Shown here piece by piece: positions 48,611-60,329 of a DNA stretch of 64,000 nucleotides. Both the position numbers and the translations under genes were made by a program. Position 1 is the stretch's first letter, and each line of letters opens with the position of its first letter. The notes beneath the pieces were generated by a model. It made no database searches. It saw only the letters and a list, made by a program, of their open reading frames with translations, and had not been told where the DNA came from. This DNA is from [Phialemoniopsis] sp. UDSM-2020. Taxonomy: Eukaryota > Ascomycota > Sordariomycetes > Thyridiales > Thyridiaceae. Location of the stretch: the NCBI GenBank assembly GCA_018873225.1, contig JAEILZ010000004.1, forward strand, positions 4,402,001-4,466,000. The letters are read 5' to 3'.

Positions 48611-49916
48611 CCATTGCCTGATTTGTCTACTTTCTTCATCTGCCTCATTCTGGCTCGAGGCCTGGCGCACAAACACACACCTGGGGATGAACATTTGTTT
48701 TTGCTGGATTCTGCTTTATGTTTTCTGCCCGCCCCTGCATGATGGGGGCAGTGGACGGCAATGTTGTTCAATGGGGGGCCGGGAAGGAGTTTTGACTTCG
48801 ACTTGGCAAGGGTTCATTCCTCCAGTCAAACCTTTTTGAGAGATCCATGCAAAATGCAGGGCGCTCTGCCGAACGGACGGCATGTGCCTCGAGATGGATG
48901 TAAGATATCATGGATGTTGATTCATTGCTTAAAAAAGGAAGTACCCCGGGGAAGAAAGGAGGATGGATGGGCGCAGTGGCGCGAGGACGGACGCACAAAG
49001 CGCTCCTCACTGCTGTGAAACGACAACTACTTAGAATACTATAGGAGGAATAACATTTGGAGATGTTTTGGACCCAGAGACAAACGCCCATTGATGCAGT
49101 GAGATGCCTCTCCCGATATGCGGGCTCGTAATGTGACAGTGATACTTCCAAGGTTGTACTCCCGTAAACCTGCTCAAATTGCTCCGTCTGCCGCCTGTCT
49201 CGCTCAATCGCGGATACGAGCAGCAGCAGCAGCATCATTGTCAAGACTGATCAGCCCTATTTGCGCCCAGTGTGTATGTCGACCGATTTGGCAGATCGAT
49301 TCGACGGCCCGCCTGCTCTTAAGGCTGCGTAAGTCTGGTGTTACCTCGGTTGGCTCCCGCAGCAGCCCTACGGGGTTTCCAGTGGCGAAACAGCCTTGGA
49401 GTCCAGCCCTAGAAGGCTCAACACGGGGGCAGCTGCATGCTGGCAGCGAACCTTGGAAGTTTCAGTGAGGGGTGGTTTGGCAGGCTTGCAGCTGCAGGCA
49501 GCTGCCTCACAGGGAAAGTGCCCTAAAATTTTGCCCCGCGATAGACGACATCTTTGAAATGCCACTGTGATTCACAAGAACTGCAAGGGGATTCCTTGTC
49601 ATCGCAAAGTACTTTGGCGAAGCAAGACTCTACAAAATCAGAAAGGACTGTAGTTCTCAGAGGAAACAATACTCTAAACGGGGCGCCCACTGGCAGACAG
49701 CAAGTTTTGGACTCCAGGGTGAGGCGCGGGGGATTCTCATTTTCACGCTCAAAACAGCCGAGGCCCAGCACCAGCCTTATCAGACCGAGGGGTTATCGAT
49801 TTGTGCGACAGGTCAAACACAACCCGAAAGTACAGACAGCGAATCACCTCAACGCCTCGTCATCTAGCATCTGTCACCGTCTCACCGTCTCATCACCGCA
49901 CAGAAAGCGAGACGCC

Positions 49917-51176
49917 ATGTCACTAGACAGGGTACCAGGCAACGAAGACCTCTACATCGGTGGCATCTTCACCCTGCGCAGGACAGACACCCTCCAGGCA
50001 CACCGCATCACCCACATCCTCTCGGTCATCGAGTACTCCTTTGAGAAGTGGGACGACCTGCGCGGCAAGTACGTCCACCTCAGCATCGACGTCGACGACG
50101 TCGAGGACGCCGACCTGCTGGTCCACCTACCCAAGTGCGTTAGGTTCATTGAGGCCGGCCTGCACCCGGACTCGCACGCCTCAAACAGCGATGACGCCGA
50201 GGTGACGGACGCGGACCCCTTGCCATCCCTGGACAAGGGCGATGCAGCGACCAAGCTCAAGCAGCTGTCTCTCAAAGATGGCGGCGACCAGCGCAGCAAG
50301 GGTGCCGTCTTTGTGCACTGCGCCATGGGCAAGTCGCGCTCCGTCACAGCCGTAATAGCCTACCTGCTGTGGAAGCACCCCCACCGCTTTGGCTCCCCCG
50401 ACCGGCGCAACCCAGACCGGCGCGCCGCCGCCAGGCAGGCCGTGTCGCGAGCCCTCGAGCTCATCAGGGAGGCCAGGGAGCTCGCCGAACCCAACGACGG
50501 CTTCATGCGCCAGCTCGAGATGTGGTGGCTCATGGGGTGCCCCGCCGGTTCGGACGATGCGGTCGAGAAGCACCCCGCTTACCAAAAGTGGCTGTACCAG
50601 CGAGAGGTGGAGGAGAGCGCCAAGATTGGCCGCGCGCCGGACTGGCTGCGCTTCGAGGACGAGGAAGAGGGCGGCGCAGACGGGGACGAGCAAGGGCTCG
50701 AGGCAGGCAGTGGCGGCGCCGGCAGGCCGAATTCGGAACTCCGATGCAAGAAGTGCAGGAGGGTGCTGGCGACGCAGCCCTTCATCGTCACGCACCAGCC
50801 CCTCGACACCAGCAGGCAAAAGGGCCCCTGCCAGCACGTCTTCATCGAGCCGCTGTCGTGGATGCGGCCGGCGCTCGAGCGCGGCGATCTCGAGGGCCGC
50901 CTCGTCTGCCCCAACGCTAAGTGCGCCTCCTCCATTGGGCGCTACTCCTGGCAGGGCTTCAAGTGCACCTGCCGGGAGTGGGTGTGCCCGGCGTTCAGCC
51001 TACAGAGGAGCAAGGTCGACGAGGTTGCGGTGCCGCCGGGGACCTCCACCTCGGGCGGCGCAGCGAGGAATGGGGCAGTGGGCGGTGGCCCTGGTGGTGT
51101 GGATGGTGCCCGGCAGAGAGCCGCGGCGGCCATGGGGATCAGGATGCCGCCTGGCCTCAGGAAGGAGAACCTGTGA
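49917..51176 (+). CDS. YVH1: Dual-specificity phosphatase Yvh1 with zinc-binding tail
   Basis: An intronless gene of 419 residues. The ATG at 49917 starts the family N-terminus MSLDRVPGNEDLYIGGIFTL. The catalytic P-loop HCAMGKSRS is at residues 134-142 with nucleophile Cys135 and the loop Arg141; an upstream Asp-rich loop (DVDDVED, about 58-64) can supply the general acid. The C-terminal zinc-binding domain shows Cys276, Cys279, Cys304, Cys330, Cys335, Cys349, Cys351 and Cys356. In yeast Yvh1 releases Mrt4 from pre-60S subunits so the P-stalk can assemble; this needs the zinc domain more than the phosphatase activity. An Asp/Ser-rich insertion at about 85-127 sits before the P-loop and makes the protein longer than yeast Yvh1 (364 residues). 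The identity is firm. Confidence 0.95.
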   Translation: MSLDRVPGNEDLYIGGIFTLRRTDTLQAHRITHILSVIEYSFEKWDDLRGKYVHLSIDVDDVEDADLLVHLPKCVRFIEAGLHPDSHASNSDDAEVTDADPLPSLDKGDAATKLKQLSLKDGGDQRSKGAVFVHCAMGKSRSVTAVIAYLLWKHPHRFGSPDRRNPDRRAAARQAVSRALELIREARELAEPNDGFMRQLEMWWLMGCPAGSDDAVEKHPAYQKWLYQREVEESAKIGRAPDWLRFEDEEEGGADGDEQGLEAGSGGAGRPNSELRCKKCRRVLATQPFIVTHQPLDTSRQKGPCQHVFIEPLSWMRPALERGDLEGRLVCPNAKCASSIGRYSWQGFKCTCREWVCPAFSLQRSKVDEVAVPPGTSTSGGAARNGAVGGGPGGVDGARQRAAAAMGIRMPPGLRKENL

Positions 51177-54100
51177 TGTGCGACAAGGGGAAAGAACTAA
51201 AGTGCTTGCTATTACTGCTATTATGCATCGGCAATGCGCGTGACGACATGGTATGACGTGCCGAGCAGCAAGAGGACAGGCTAGCGGCGGCCGCCCAACC
51301 CCAGTATCACTCAGATGACTGTGCGCAACGAGCAGGGCGCAAAGCACACAGCGCGACATTGAGCATGTCACACCAAATCACTGTTACATGTTCACCCTTG
51401 CATCGCAAGCCCGGATGGGATAGCTCATGTCTCGCGGGCGTCCGACCAGATTCGATGGTATCGGTACATGGTTTCACTGTTTCGAGTATCGGCGCAAAAC
51501 ATGGCTATATCCAGACGGCGGCGGCGGTGCGCCGCCAGCAGTCCCATCTCACCTAACCCGTCAGCACGAGCCGCCTGACTGCACCAAATCCCTTTTATAC
51601 CAGGCTTTAGCGCTTACGGGGGCGTGAAAACACGCCCACCATCTCGAGCCTGCCCCGCTGTCAAACCTGATCTCAAAAGACCATGAATTGCCGTGTTTGG
51701 CCTGGGGGGAGGGAAAAGTCGATATTCGATGTCGAGAGGGGAGGAGGGTGTGCGGCGTACGGCGTACGGGCATCAGTGGATGGGGCGGCCCCGTCCCCGC
51801 CTTCGCCGATGACAGTGGAGATGATGGTGGCTCGAGATCTGTGCTCGGGACCGAAAGGGTTTCGGGGGCTGTTGTTGCTGATGCTTCATCTTACCCAATG
51901 GAGGAATATCCTGAGAGGCATGACTGGCGGGCCTTGTGCCATTGGAAGACCAGCCTGGTGCTGCCGATCCTGTCTTTGCTCATCCTCATTTGGGGTTCTC
52001 TGACGAGATCTGACGGCAACGGTCAATCCTGTCAGGCTAGTGAGGCTATTCGCGACTGACTGACTGACTGCTAAGCTCGTGTAAGCATGTCTCGGGCGTA
52101 GGTGATGTGGCTAGCTGGTCTGGCCCGCTTTGTGAGCCTCACACATGGGAGCCGGCAGGGCGCCGGCAACTGACGACCGGGTAATACCTATATGTAGGCG
52201 TCAGTGGCTTTCCACAAATGAGTGAGATAATGGCATGGTTATAGCAGGCGACAATAGAAGAGCAGCACAAGAAGAATGAAATTCCATGATCTTTTGTTGG
52301 TTCTGCTGACATGCATGCACTCCGGAATTATTACAAGTGAGATCTTGCCTGTCAGATGTCATATTGGCCAAGCTTGGTGGCCATGCAGGCGTATAGCCTT
52401 TTCTGGCATTGGCTTAATTGCAAGGCAATCTATTGCCTTGCTTCGAGTGCTTCGAGAAATATGATTCAGTGATGGAGTCAATTAAAGGAGCTTACTTATT
52501 GGCCCCATGGGGCAGCAAGGCTCGAGATCTGTACGACCGTCGTCCAACACGTCAACACCACCACACCGCCCGCGGCCCACCAAAGACGGTGAGATGTCTG
52601 CCCGATCGAGCATCAGGTCAGCCAAACATTCCCCCCTGGCCAAGCAGACGGCACGTTATTGGGGAGGGAACTCATAGATACCGCTTCGAGTTAGTCGTCT
52701 CAAGGCACGGGAAGGCTAGACGAGGGTTACCCTTGTTCTTCTCAAAGGCTCACACTCTCTCGCGCGTGATGATTCCACTGTGGCTACGCACGTCTTTGCA
52801 CAAGTAAAGAGGAAAGAGCCAATGTGGTGGTCGAATGACATACCTACACAAGGCTGAGGCATGAGCCCGTGCCTCTTCCGTATCCCGAAGATAATCCCGG
52901 GCCAATTCGAGGAGCACGACAAAAGATCCCGGTGATTATCTAAGCTCGTACATAGTTACTCTTGCGCGGAAGTCAGCCCATCAGAAGCAAAAGCGAACCC
53001 GAGCTCCCCTCCTCCCCCACTGTGTTAATCGACAGCCCGAGACGATGAAGGATCGCACTCCCTGTCCCCCCATGGACAGACAGAACAGCGAACGGACTTC
53101 CGGCCGGAAAGGCCTTAGGCGGAGCAAGGGGCCCCCAGCTAGATCCGCACGGCTGGACCGTTGTGTCGGGCCCGGAGCAGATGACTACTCTTGGCCACAA
53201 TGTCAGCAGCAATCACACACCCCCGAGGCCGAGGAGTTATGAAAGAACGGAGGTGTATGTAGGTAGCAGCAGGCAGAAGGAAGCTGGGGTAAGTCAAGGA
53301 TTATACGCCGTCTTCCGCTCGCGCTATCTTGCCTATTATCGATTGATGGGGGTGAGAGATCGCATGCGTTGTGGTTGCCCCTTTTTTTCTGATCCTTTCT
53401 ATATCAGGGTATTGGCACCGCCGGCTGTGAGCATCGTCGAGGTCGCTGTACTTCACCGCCAGGGAAAGTTCCGCGGATTCGCTTGCGCTCAGAGAAAGAT
53501 AGAGAATAATCTAGCTGATTACGGCTTCGCCTGTTTTCCTCTTCCACCCCCGGACCACACACATTGATGACCAAAATCCGTCAGCATCGCGCGCGGCACG
53601 AAGGGTCGTACCCGCAGGCCGGTTCCACCCTTTTTCCAGTCAGGGTCCCCCATGCCACGGGCTCTTGCACATGGCATGGCATCTTCTTTTTGTGCCTTTC
53701 ATTGTTCTCACTTTTATGTACAAACATGGGCATAATCCTTGGATAGGATGAGGGGCTATGGTCCTTGCTCTCTGACACCCTCGTCTACGCGAATCTCTGC
53801 CGAAAGAGGGCATCACTTAGAGCCGAGCTTACTTCTTTCAGCCCTGCTCAGGCCGGAAACCGAGCAGAAAGCGGAACCTCCAGAAAGACAGCGGTACTGC
53901 TGATGATCCGCGGACATCATCTTGAGCTGTCCACCTCCTTATTACCCCAGCCCAGGCCATAATGCCACTGCCGGGACTTGCCCGTGTGGGCATGAGTGCG
54001 ACAGCGCGAGGATTCAGGCAAAGACGAAAAGAGCAGGACCCAAAGTCTCGCGATCCATGGGCCACAAAATTTCTGTACGCAAGTAAGCACAGCTGAGGCA

Positions 54101-55795
54101 CAAAGGCGCAGAGAGCAATAGAGGGGAGGAAAAGGAGTAAGCACTAGCCCTCTTCAGGTGACCACCGCGACACAGGCGTATTGGTCCCCTTCTTTTCCTC
54201 GCTCGAAAGGGGGGAAACGAAACTGCTCATCATTTTTATCCAACCCCGCGTGCGGCTGCTGATGGGGGGAGTGGAATGGTGATTGTGTCGTCGAAGCTCT
54301 CTCGTCAGAAGAGGCCTGTTCCGCACATCACACACCACCACCATCACTTACCTCCACGCACACGGCCCTCTTCGATCATGTGTGACCCGATCCCCCCAAA
54401 GCACTAGCAGCTCCTCCTCCAGCAGAGCAGATCAAAGTTCGCAGGGACAACCCAGTCAGACCAAGGCGCTTGGCAAGGGTACTTTTGTGATGACGGGGGA
54501 CCTAGGAGAGGGGGATTGTGGCTCTGCCTTAGCTCGAACGGCTTACGGCTCCTTCCCGTCAGATCGAGCGTCATGTGATGAGGGAAAATGCACACACACG
54601 CCCACAGGGTACTCGTCCGTCAGCAAGAAACGGAAAATATGAAACGATTCTTGTGTAATGCTTGGCTTTCGTAGGGCTGGCTGTAAGGCAAAAGCAAAAA
54701 AGGAAGGGGGAATAACGTCCGAGAATAGTAAGCCGTCTCCTGTTGCTTTCGTAAGGCGTTATGTAAGTATCACCCAACAGCCCGGCCCGGAAGACACTGC
54801 CCCAATACCCTGCGGATAAGACGGCACTGTCTCTGAACCATTTGCTATGGGCAGGGCCTTATCCTGTCAGGCAGAGTCAGTAGAGCACGACATGAATGAA
54901 TAAAGAAGGCCGCAGGCAGAAGAGCACAGCTGTGGACTAATAATGCTCGAAATTTCTTGGCAGATGATGTGTGCGAGGTCGCCGTTGTCCCCACGAGGCA
55001 CACAACGCCCTTTCCAATCAGGGCCCGGCGGGCGTATATGTGAGGGCCACTTGCGATCATATCGGGAGCCTGTACCACAGGCGCTAGTGAACGCATGTCA
55101 GAAACGAGGTGTCAGAGAATGATGCATCATGCCGCAGTAGCCCAGGACTGGCCTGTCCTGCAGGAATGGAGCGATGTTGCAATCGAAACACAGGCACTGG
55201 TGTTCTAGATTGACATGCAGCAGCACTCCTCTTTCCGCAGAGAAAGCGTAACGCAGGCCACTCGCCTCGAGGGACCAGGGGGGGAGGAGGGCACACAGCA
55301 TCCTTTTTTCCATTTGCAGATCCCGAGGTTGGGGCCTTGTGTCAAAATGCAGGCGAGCGAGAAAGGATATGTCTCTGTTCGGGTTCTCGATCTAATCATA
55401 TACCAATGAGCCCTATAGGGCCCGCGGGGAGGGTACATGGGGGTACAATGCGAGTTGTGCCTTGCTTGTACCCGGATGTTGTCTGCAGCAAAGACGCAAG
55501 TCTCCTGCTCTGCTTTGGTGAGGGAATAATGCACGCAGAGAGGTTTGGTGAAGCTCCGTTGCGTCCCCCTCGTGTTCGTATTGCAAGTATAGTCGCACGC
55601 ATGCCGCGCGGGACCTCCTGCGGCGGCACGTACTCTCGCAGCAGCCGGCTCCCACAGGATGGCTCCCCCGCCGACGACTCCTGCCGCCCGGGCGGACTTA
55701 AGACTACCGACGGTCCGATTCCGCAGCGTGCTGGCATCCGATATGATCCGGGTCGGTTGATGCCCAACGAGAAGGAGCTTTGAAGGCGGCCCACC
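51177..55795. other. 4.6 kb convergent intergenic region, YVH1 / VFA1
   Basis: This stretch lies between two facing stop codons, unusually long for a tail-to-tail arrangement in this kind of genome. Frames are short, on both strands, and Ser/Arg/Pro/Cys-rich without family motifs. I see no RNA gene, repeat family or transposon domain. Confidence 0.5.
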
Positions 55796-56617
55796 TCAAG
55801 GCAATCCCTTGGGGACGGAGGGGAAGAGAGTTGGGTTCTGGAGCCGTTCTCTGTTCCGTTTTGAGATCTCGACCTGCCTCTTCTTCTCCAGACGTTGGCT
55901 GTAGAAAGTTCTTCGGAGGATTAGCAAATAAGGAACGCGGTGTCGGGAACTAGAGTATAGTCGAGCGACTATACGCGATAGTCCGGCTGTGACTTACCTC
56001 TGCAGCGCAAACACTCTCGGCTCCTCCTCCGCTGGCGAGTCTGTTGGGGATGCTTCCTGTCAAGAGAAAAAGAGGTAGAAATTCAGTTATGAGCTCTTTT
56101 GAACGATGTTCGTCATGAACAGAGTTCGACGTACCTTGTCCTTCGCCTTGTCATCATCCTTCTTCTCATCGTCTTTCTTGTCGTCTTTGCTCTTGTCCTT
56201 GTCTTTCTCTTTTTCCTTTTCCTTCTCCTTTTCTTTCTCTTTCTTCTTCTTTTGCTTCTCCTCGTACTCCTTCTTCACCCGCTCCACTTCGTCCGCCATC
56301 TCCTTCTTCTTCTTGGCCTCTACAGCCGCCTGATCAATGATCGGGCTGCAGAAGCCGCGGTCTTTGAGATGGGCAGGGCACACATAGAAGAAGTCCTGGC
56401 GAAGCGCCAAAGCATCACAAGAAGTCAGCTAGTGTACTGCGAATATGACATGGGGCAAGCCTCCCGACCACTTTGTGGCCACCCTCTCTCACTGACTGAC
56501 CTGCTTCTCGGGCGTGATGAGGACGCTGGAGCTCAGCTTGTAGCAGATCTCACAGCTCCGCGCCGCCGTGTCTGCCACCTTGCGGTGCGTGTAGATGTTG
56601 GGGAAAGACGTGGCCAT
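55796..56617 (-). CDS. VFA1: Vps4-associated protein 1 (Vfa1)
   Basis: Four exons (56617-56501, 56395-56135, 56056-55998, 55910-55796) give 183 residues. Introns are 105, 78 and 87 nt, and all phases agree. The N-terminal zinc-finger-like part reads FPNIYTHRKVADTAARSCEICYK and continues after the first junction with FFYVCPAHLKDRGFCSPI, giving paired CxxC and CxxH-type ligands. A Lys/Glu then Lys/Asp low-complexity helix follows (about 60-125). The C-terminal part is FYSQRLEKKRQVEISKRNRERL and ends at VPKGLP. In yeast Vfa1 binds the MIT domain of the ESCRT ATPase Vps4 through its C-terminal region and stimulates it. The last two exons are short and were placed by frame and family similarity. 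The upstream neighbour in the same orientation is the SidL-like gene. Confidence 0.9.
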
Positions 56618-57418
56618 CGTGCGAGGACCGTTATCGACCCGCGCTTATCGGTTGTTGCAAGTTGTCCCCTCCGAGCCGCCCTGTCTGTTGCAGATATGAG
56701 TGAGTTTTGACGTTGGGAGACCGACGCCAAAAATGGTGGGGGAAGGAGCGGTGGTCGTGTCATGTGCATATTCGTACAAGCACTGTGACGTTAGCACTGT
56801 GATATAGATGCAACTTGCGACAACTCATGGCAATGACACAATTACATGACGATTTGAGCTAGATTAGATGATATGACTGGGTTTTGAATTAGGATTAGTG
56901 ATATGATTAGTATCATAATCGAGATTGGGTGATCAACACCGACGTCAACTGAATGAGTTGATGTTATACATTATATATCCAACCTGGACTTTCACAGTTT
57001 CGAGTAGGCAAATTCATTTAACTTTGCTCAGTGATACAAGAATGACACTCTACAGTTGGGAAGGCCATATAACTGCGAATATGTGGTGTTCACTCTGAAT
57101 CATAACGGCTATATGACATAAGACAACTCGAGCAGCTGCTCTTGCAATACCAAGAAGAGCACGAGAGTTGGACGTGTAACATTGTTCACAGCAAAATCAT
57201 TTCAAGTCGTAGATTTGAACTGTCAATTCCTGTATGAGCTGGAGAGCCTTCTGCAGTTGTACTCTTCATGCTACATCCATACCCCCTGCATCCACTCCGT
57301 GTCTTGATCTATGCATCTCATTAACGTCATCAAAGCCATTATCCAAATGCTCATATCATCTGATCCAACTCCATCATTCACATGCTCGAATATGCAACAA
57401 CAACAAGTGGCATTTGCA
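56618..57418. other. Intergenic region, SidL-like gene to VFA1
   Basis: 801 bp between co-oriented minus-strand genes. The middle part (about 56.77-57.2 kb) is visibly more AT-rich than the rest of the window. It presumably contains the VFA1 promoter and the 3' end of the acyltransferase transcript. No gene was seen. Confidence 0.5.
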
Positions 57419-59101
57419 TCATAGCGCTGGCCCATCCCAATCCTCTCTCCGCAGACGTCCGAACCAAGACTGCTTGTGCGTGAAAGCGATCTCCCTCTCC
57501 TTGACGAAGCCCGCAAACTGCAGGTGCTGGATAAATCTGTCACAAGAGTACACGGTCAGTTCCTAAAGTCCATCCATAATCACGCCAACAGAGGAAAGGA
57601 CTCACCTAGCATTATCAACCCTCGGCTCGCAACACACGCTCATAGTCCGATTGTCCATGCACAGCAGTATGTGCACCAGCCCCGTCAGCCACGACTGCAC
57701 CCGGCCCCGCGCCCACTCCTCGCCGATCAGGACGTGGAACCCGCGGTCAAAGTCCTGCGCGTCGCCGCCGATGTACCGGCCCAGCAGATCCTCCTTGACC
57801 CAGTAGACCTCGAAGTAGCCAAAGGGCACGCCGTCCCAGAGGCCGATGACGGGGAAGCTGTGGCGCGACTGCAGCGCGTTTGTCAAGAAATTGGGCACGT
57901 AGCTGCCCCAGAACTTTTGCACGCGCGGGTTGGCGAGCCACATCTGCAGCAGGGAGGTGTCGCTGAGGGTCGTCAGGTGCGTGTGCTCGGGCGGCTTGGA
58001 GCCGACGGGGCCCAGGTAGGGCACGGGCTTGTTCGAGCACGAGGCTACGCGGAACGAGAGGTATTGGTTGACGGAGGGGATGAAGCGGGTGTAGAAGACC
58101 TCGCCCATACGCGGCGGCTTGGGGCGGATGGGGTGGCGGACGTGGTTCGTGATGACATACTGCAGGGGCGGCGGCGGGTAGTACGTCGGTAGGTGCGAGG
58201 TGGAGAAGAAGGGACCGATGGGGAAGCTCGGTGCCGTGACGAGGGTAGTCGGCATGGGAGCTCCGGGCATGTCGGCCGCGGCGAACTGTGTCTGCGACAG
58301 ATGCGCGCTGTGCAGGCTGCCGTGAGGCGAGTTGCTATTGGAGCCGCGGACAGGCGATCCTGGTCGGCTACCGACAGGAGAGCCGGGGTGTGATGAGGCG
58401 GATTTGGACTGCGGTTGCAGCGTGAAGAGGAACAGCCGGCCGGGCGTCTGCCAGAAGACCTTGCGACTGACAAACATACGACTCCAGCCTTCGTTGTCGT
58501 CCATGGCCGTTCCCACCGCGGAGTCCTGGCTCATGATCAGACCCATCCTCTCCAGCTTTGGGATGAGGTTCCGGCCCCTCAACACGCCGTCTCTCTTGAT
58601 ATTGATCCTCCAATCTCCTCTCGGCCGTCCGTTCTCGGGCGTGTATTTAGACTGCTCCGTGGAGGGCAGCACTTTAGAGGGTTCGGGCTGGTGAAAGTAC
58701 CAGTATAAGGTAACCCAGAGCATCATGGCGATCTGGCGCGTCGGGCTCGTGGCGGGCTTGAAGTCGCTACTGCTGGGATTGCTGATGGAGCTGATAAAGA
58801 GGCTGTCGTTCTGCAGCGTGGGCTTGGTGAACGAGTGGATGTGGCTTCGGCGGGTTGGGAGCTTGGGGCGATCCATGTCGACATCTTCCTCGCCATTGGC
58901 ATCGCCGACGGCCCCTCCCCCGCCATGCGCCTCGCTCTCCTGCTCGCCCTCCTCGTCTTCCGTGTGTAGGACCACGGTCCAGCCGATGGGGAAGGCGGTG
59001 GCGTGGGTGTTGAGCTCGTGAGATTTGAAGAAGAGGCCGGCAAACACCGGGGTGACTGTGAAGTTTTGCCCGTCCGGCAGATGGATGATGGAGGGCGCCA
59101 T
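57419..59101 (-). CDS. sidL: SidL-like N5-hydroxyornithine acyltransferase (siderophore synthesis)
   Basis: Exons 59101-57606 and 57536-57419 (69 nt intron) give 537 residues. It begins MAPSIIHLPDGQNFTVTPVFAGLFFKS. The C-terminal GNAT-type domain of the MbtK/IucB kind (about 370-530) shows VQKFWGSYVPNFL, SRHSFPVIGLWDGVPFGYFEVYWVKED, FDRGFHVLIGEEWARG and CCEPRVDNAR. The second exon adds FIQHLQFAGFVKEREIAFTHKQS and ends WDGPAL. The family acylates N5-hydroxyornithine: SidL with acetyl-CoA for intracellular ferricrocin, SidF with anhydromevalonyl-CoA for extracellular siderophores. The C-terminus is not a PTS1 (SKL-like) signal and the length is near SidL, so I favour the cytosolic SidL type; this is an inference. 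A Gly/Ser/Pro-rich linker lies at about 230-290. No other siderophore gene is in the window. Confidence 0.85.
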
Positions 59102-60329
59102 GACTGCGGTGCGGGGTTCTTGGGGTAACCGGCTTCGCGAGCCCCAGTTGAGTGCTGACGATTTGTAATTCGAGGTGTTTGGAAGACTTGCTGGTGTCGA
59201 GTGGTAATATGCGACGGGTTTGAAGGGTCGTTATCGGGTCATCAAGAAGAAGAAGTCGGTTGTCCGCGACTCGCGAACACGGTGGAATGCGGGGCAGGTA
59301 CCGATCATGAACTCAGGTCAGGCAACGGATGGATAGCGGATAGCTAATAGCGATGCGCTAGACTTGATGGAGCAAACGACAAGTAGCTAGTAGGTCTGAG
59401 GGAGATGGAGAGAGAATGCGCCTCTGCAGCTATTCTATCTGCGTGCGCAAGTTCCTTGAGTTAAGTAAGGGAGCATGAGACAAATCGAGCATCTCCGGAA
59501 GAGCATCTCATCGACAGACGCGCAAATTGCCGAGAGTGTGGGGTGAATGAAAGGGCGGGCGGCAGGCGGCTCAAGCAACCACAGACACGCTGAATGATTC
59601 TGTTTCGACGGTGGGGTTATCATGACGGAGCTCCCGTAGCTGGTGTGGAGTCGTTGGCCGACAGCCGGGGCCACCATCGCTATAAGTCTTTGTTTCTGCC
59701 CAACCACAGCGCTCGTAATACCGTCAGTTGGCGTCCATGACGCGCTACTGACACCTGTAGCCGTCCGCTAAGCAGCCACCCGTGAGCACTGACCAGGTAT
59801 TGAGTGCGCCAAGTGTCAAAAGTAACACCACCACGCCATGCTCAATCTCATGATCTGACGCTTCTCGAAGCTGCATATGGAACGACCAGCCCGATCACGC
59901 TCTCTCGCTAGTTTTTTTCATTCCATCAATCATGTTTTCCTGCATGCACGAGACCAAACCGGTGAGGCTATTACCCCAACAATTCCAGGATTATCTCTTG
60001 CATTGAATCCTGGTAGTGCGTGTCTAGATTTACAGGTCAGATGCAGATGTACCAATCAGGACAAAAAAAAAAAAAAGGGAAAATACAATGCTCCAAATGG
60101 CAAAATACTTGGTACATGCAGGTGATCGTGTGCTCTCCCCCTGACCGGTCGCCTTGGCTGTCGTCTCGTTACTAGTGAGTAGCTATCCCAATCGCGTATC
60201 TCCGAGCCCGGGTCCAGCCAGCACCGCCCCTGTCTATCAAACCTCAGATGACTCTCGCTGTGAATTAACAACCCCAAGGGGCAAGCCTCCTGGGAAGGGT
60301 ATCGTGTATCGTATATGTGATGTTCCGGA
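59102..60329. other. Intergenic region, MCU to SidL-like gene
   Basis: 1.2 kb between co-oriented minus-strand genes. It should contain the acyltransferase promoter; I did not find an exact ATCWGATAA GATA-factor site in it. A 14-base A run is at 60063-60076. No gene was recognised. Confidence 0.5.
60063..60076. repeat. Poly-A run
   Basis: Fourteen consecutive A on the plus strand, about 250 bp beyond the MCU stop codon in its 3' flank. Confidence 0.85.

Larger units (their letters stand above)
47047..49916. other. Intergenic region, zinc-finger gene to YVH1
   Basis: 2.9 kb between co-oriented genes. It contains two microsatellites and otherwise only short overlapping frames without family character. 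An in-frame extension of the YVH1 frame to 49554 is open, but its composition differs from the enzyme and I treat it as leader. No RNA gene or transposon was recognised. Confidence 0.5.

Noticed and set aside
49554..49916. In-frame N-terminal extension of YVH1
   Set aside because: The conserved enzyme starts at MSLDRVPGNEDLYIGG (49917). The extra 121 codons have different composition and no family counterpart, so I treat them as leader.
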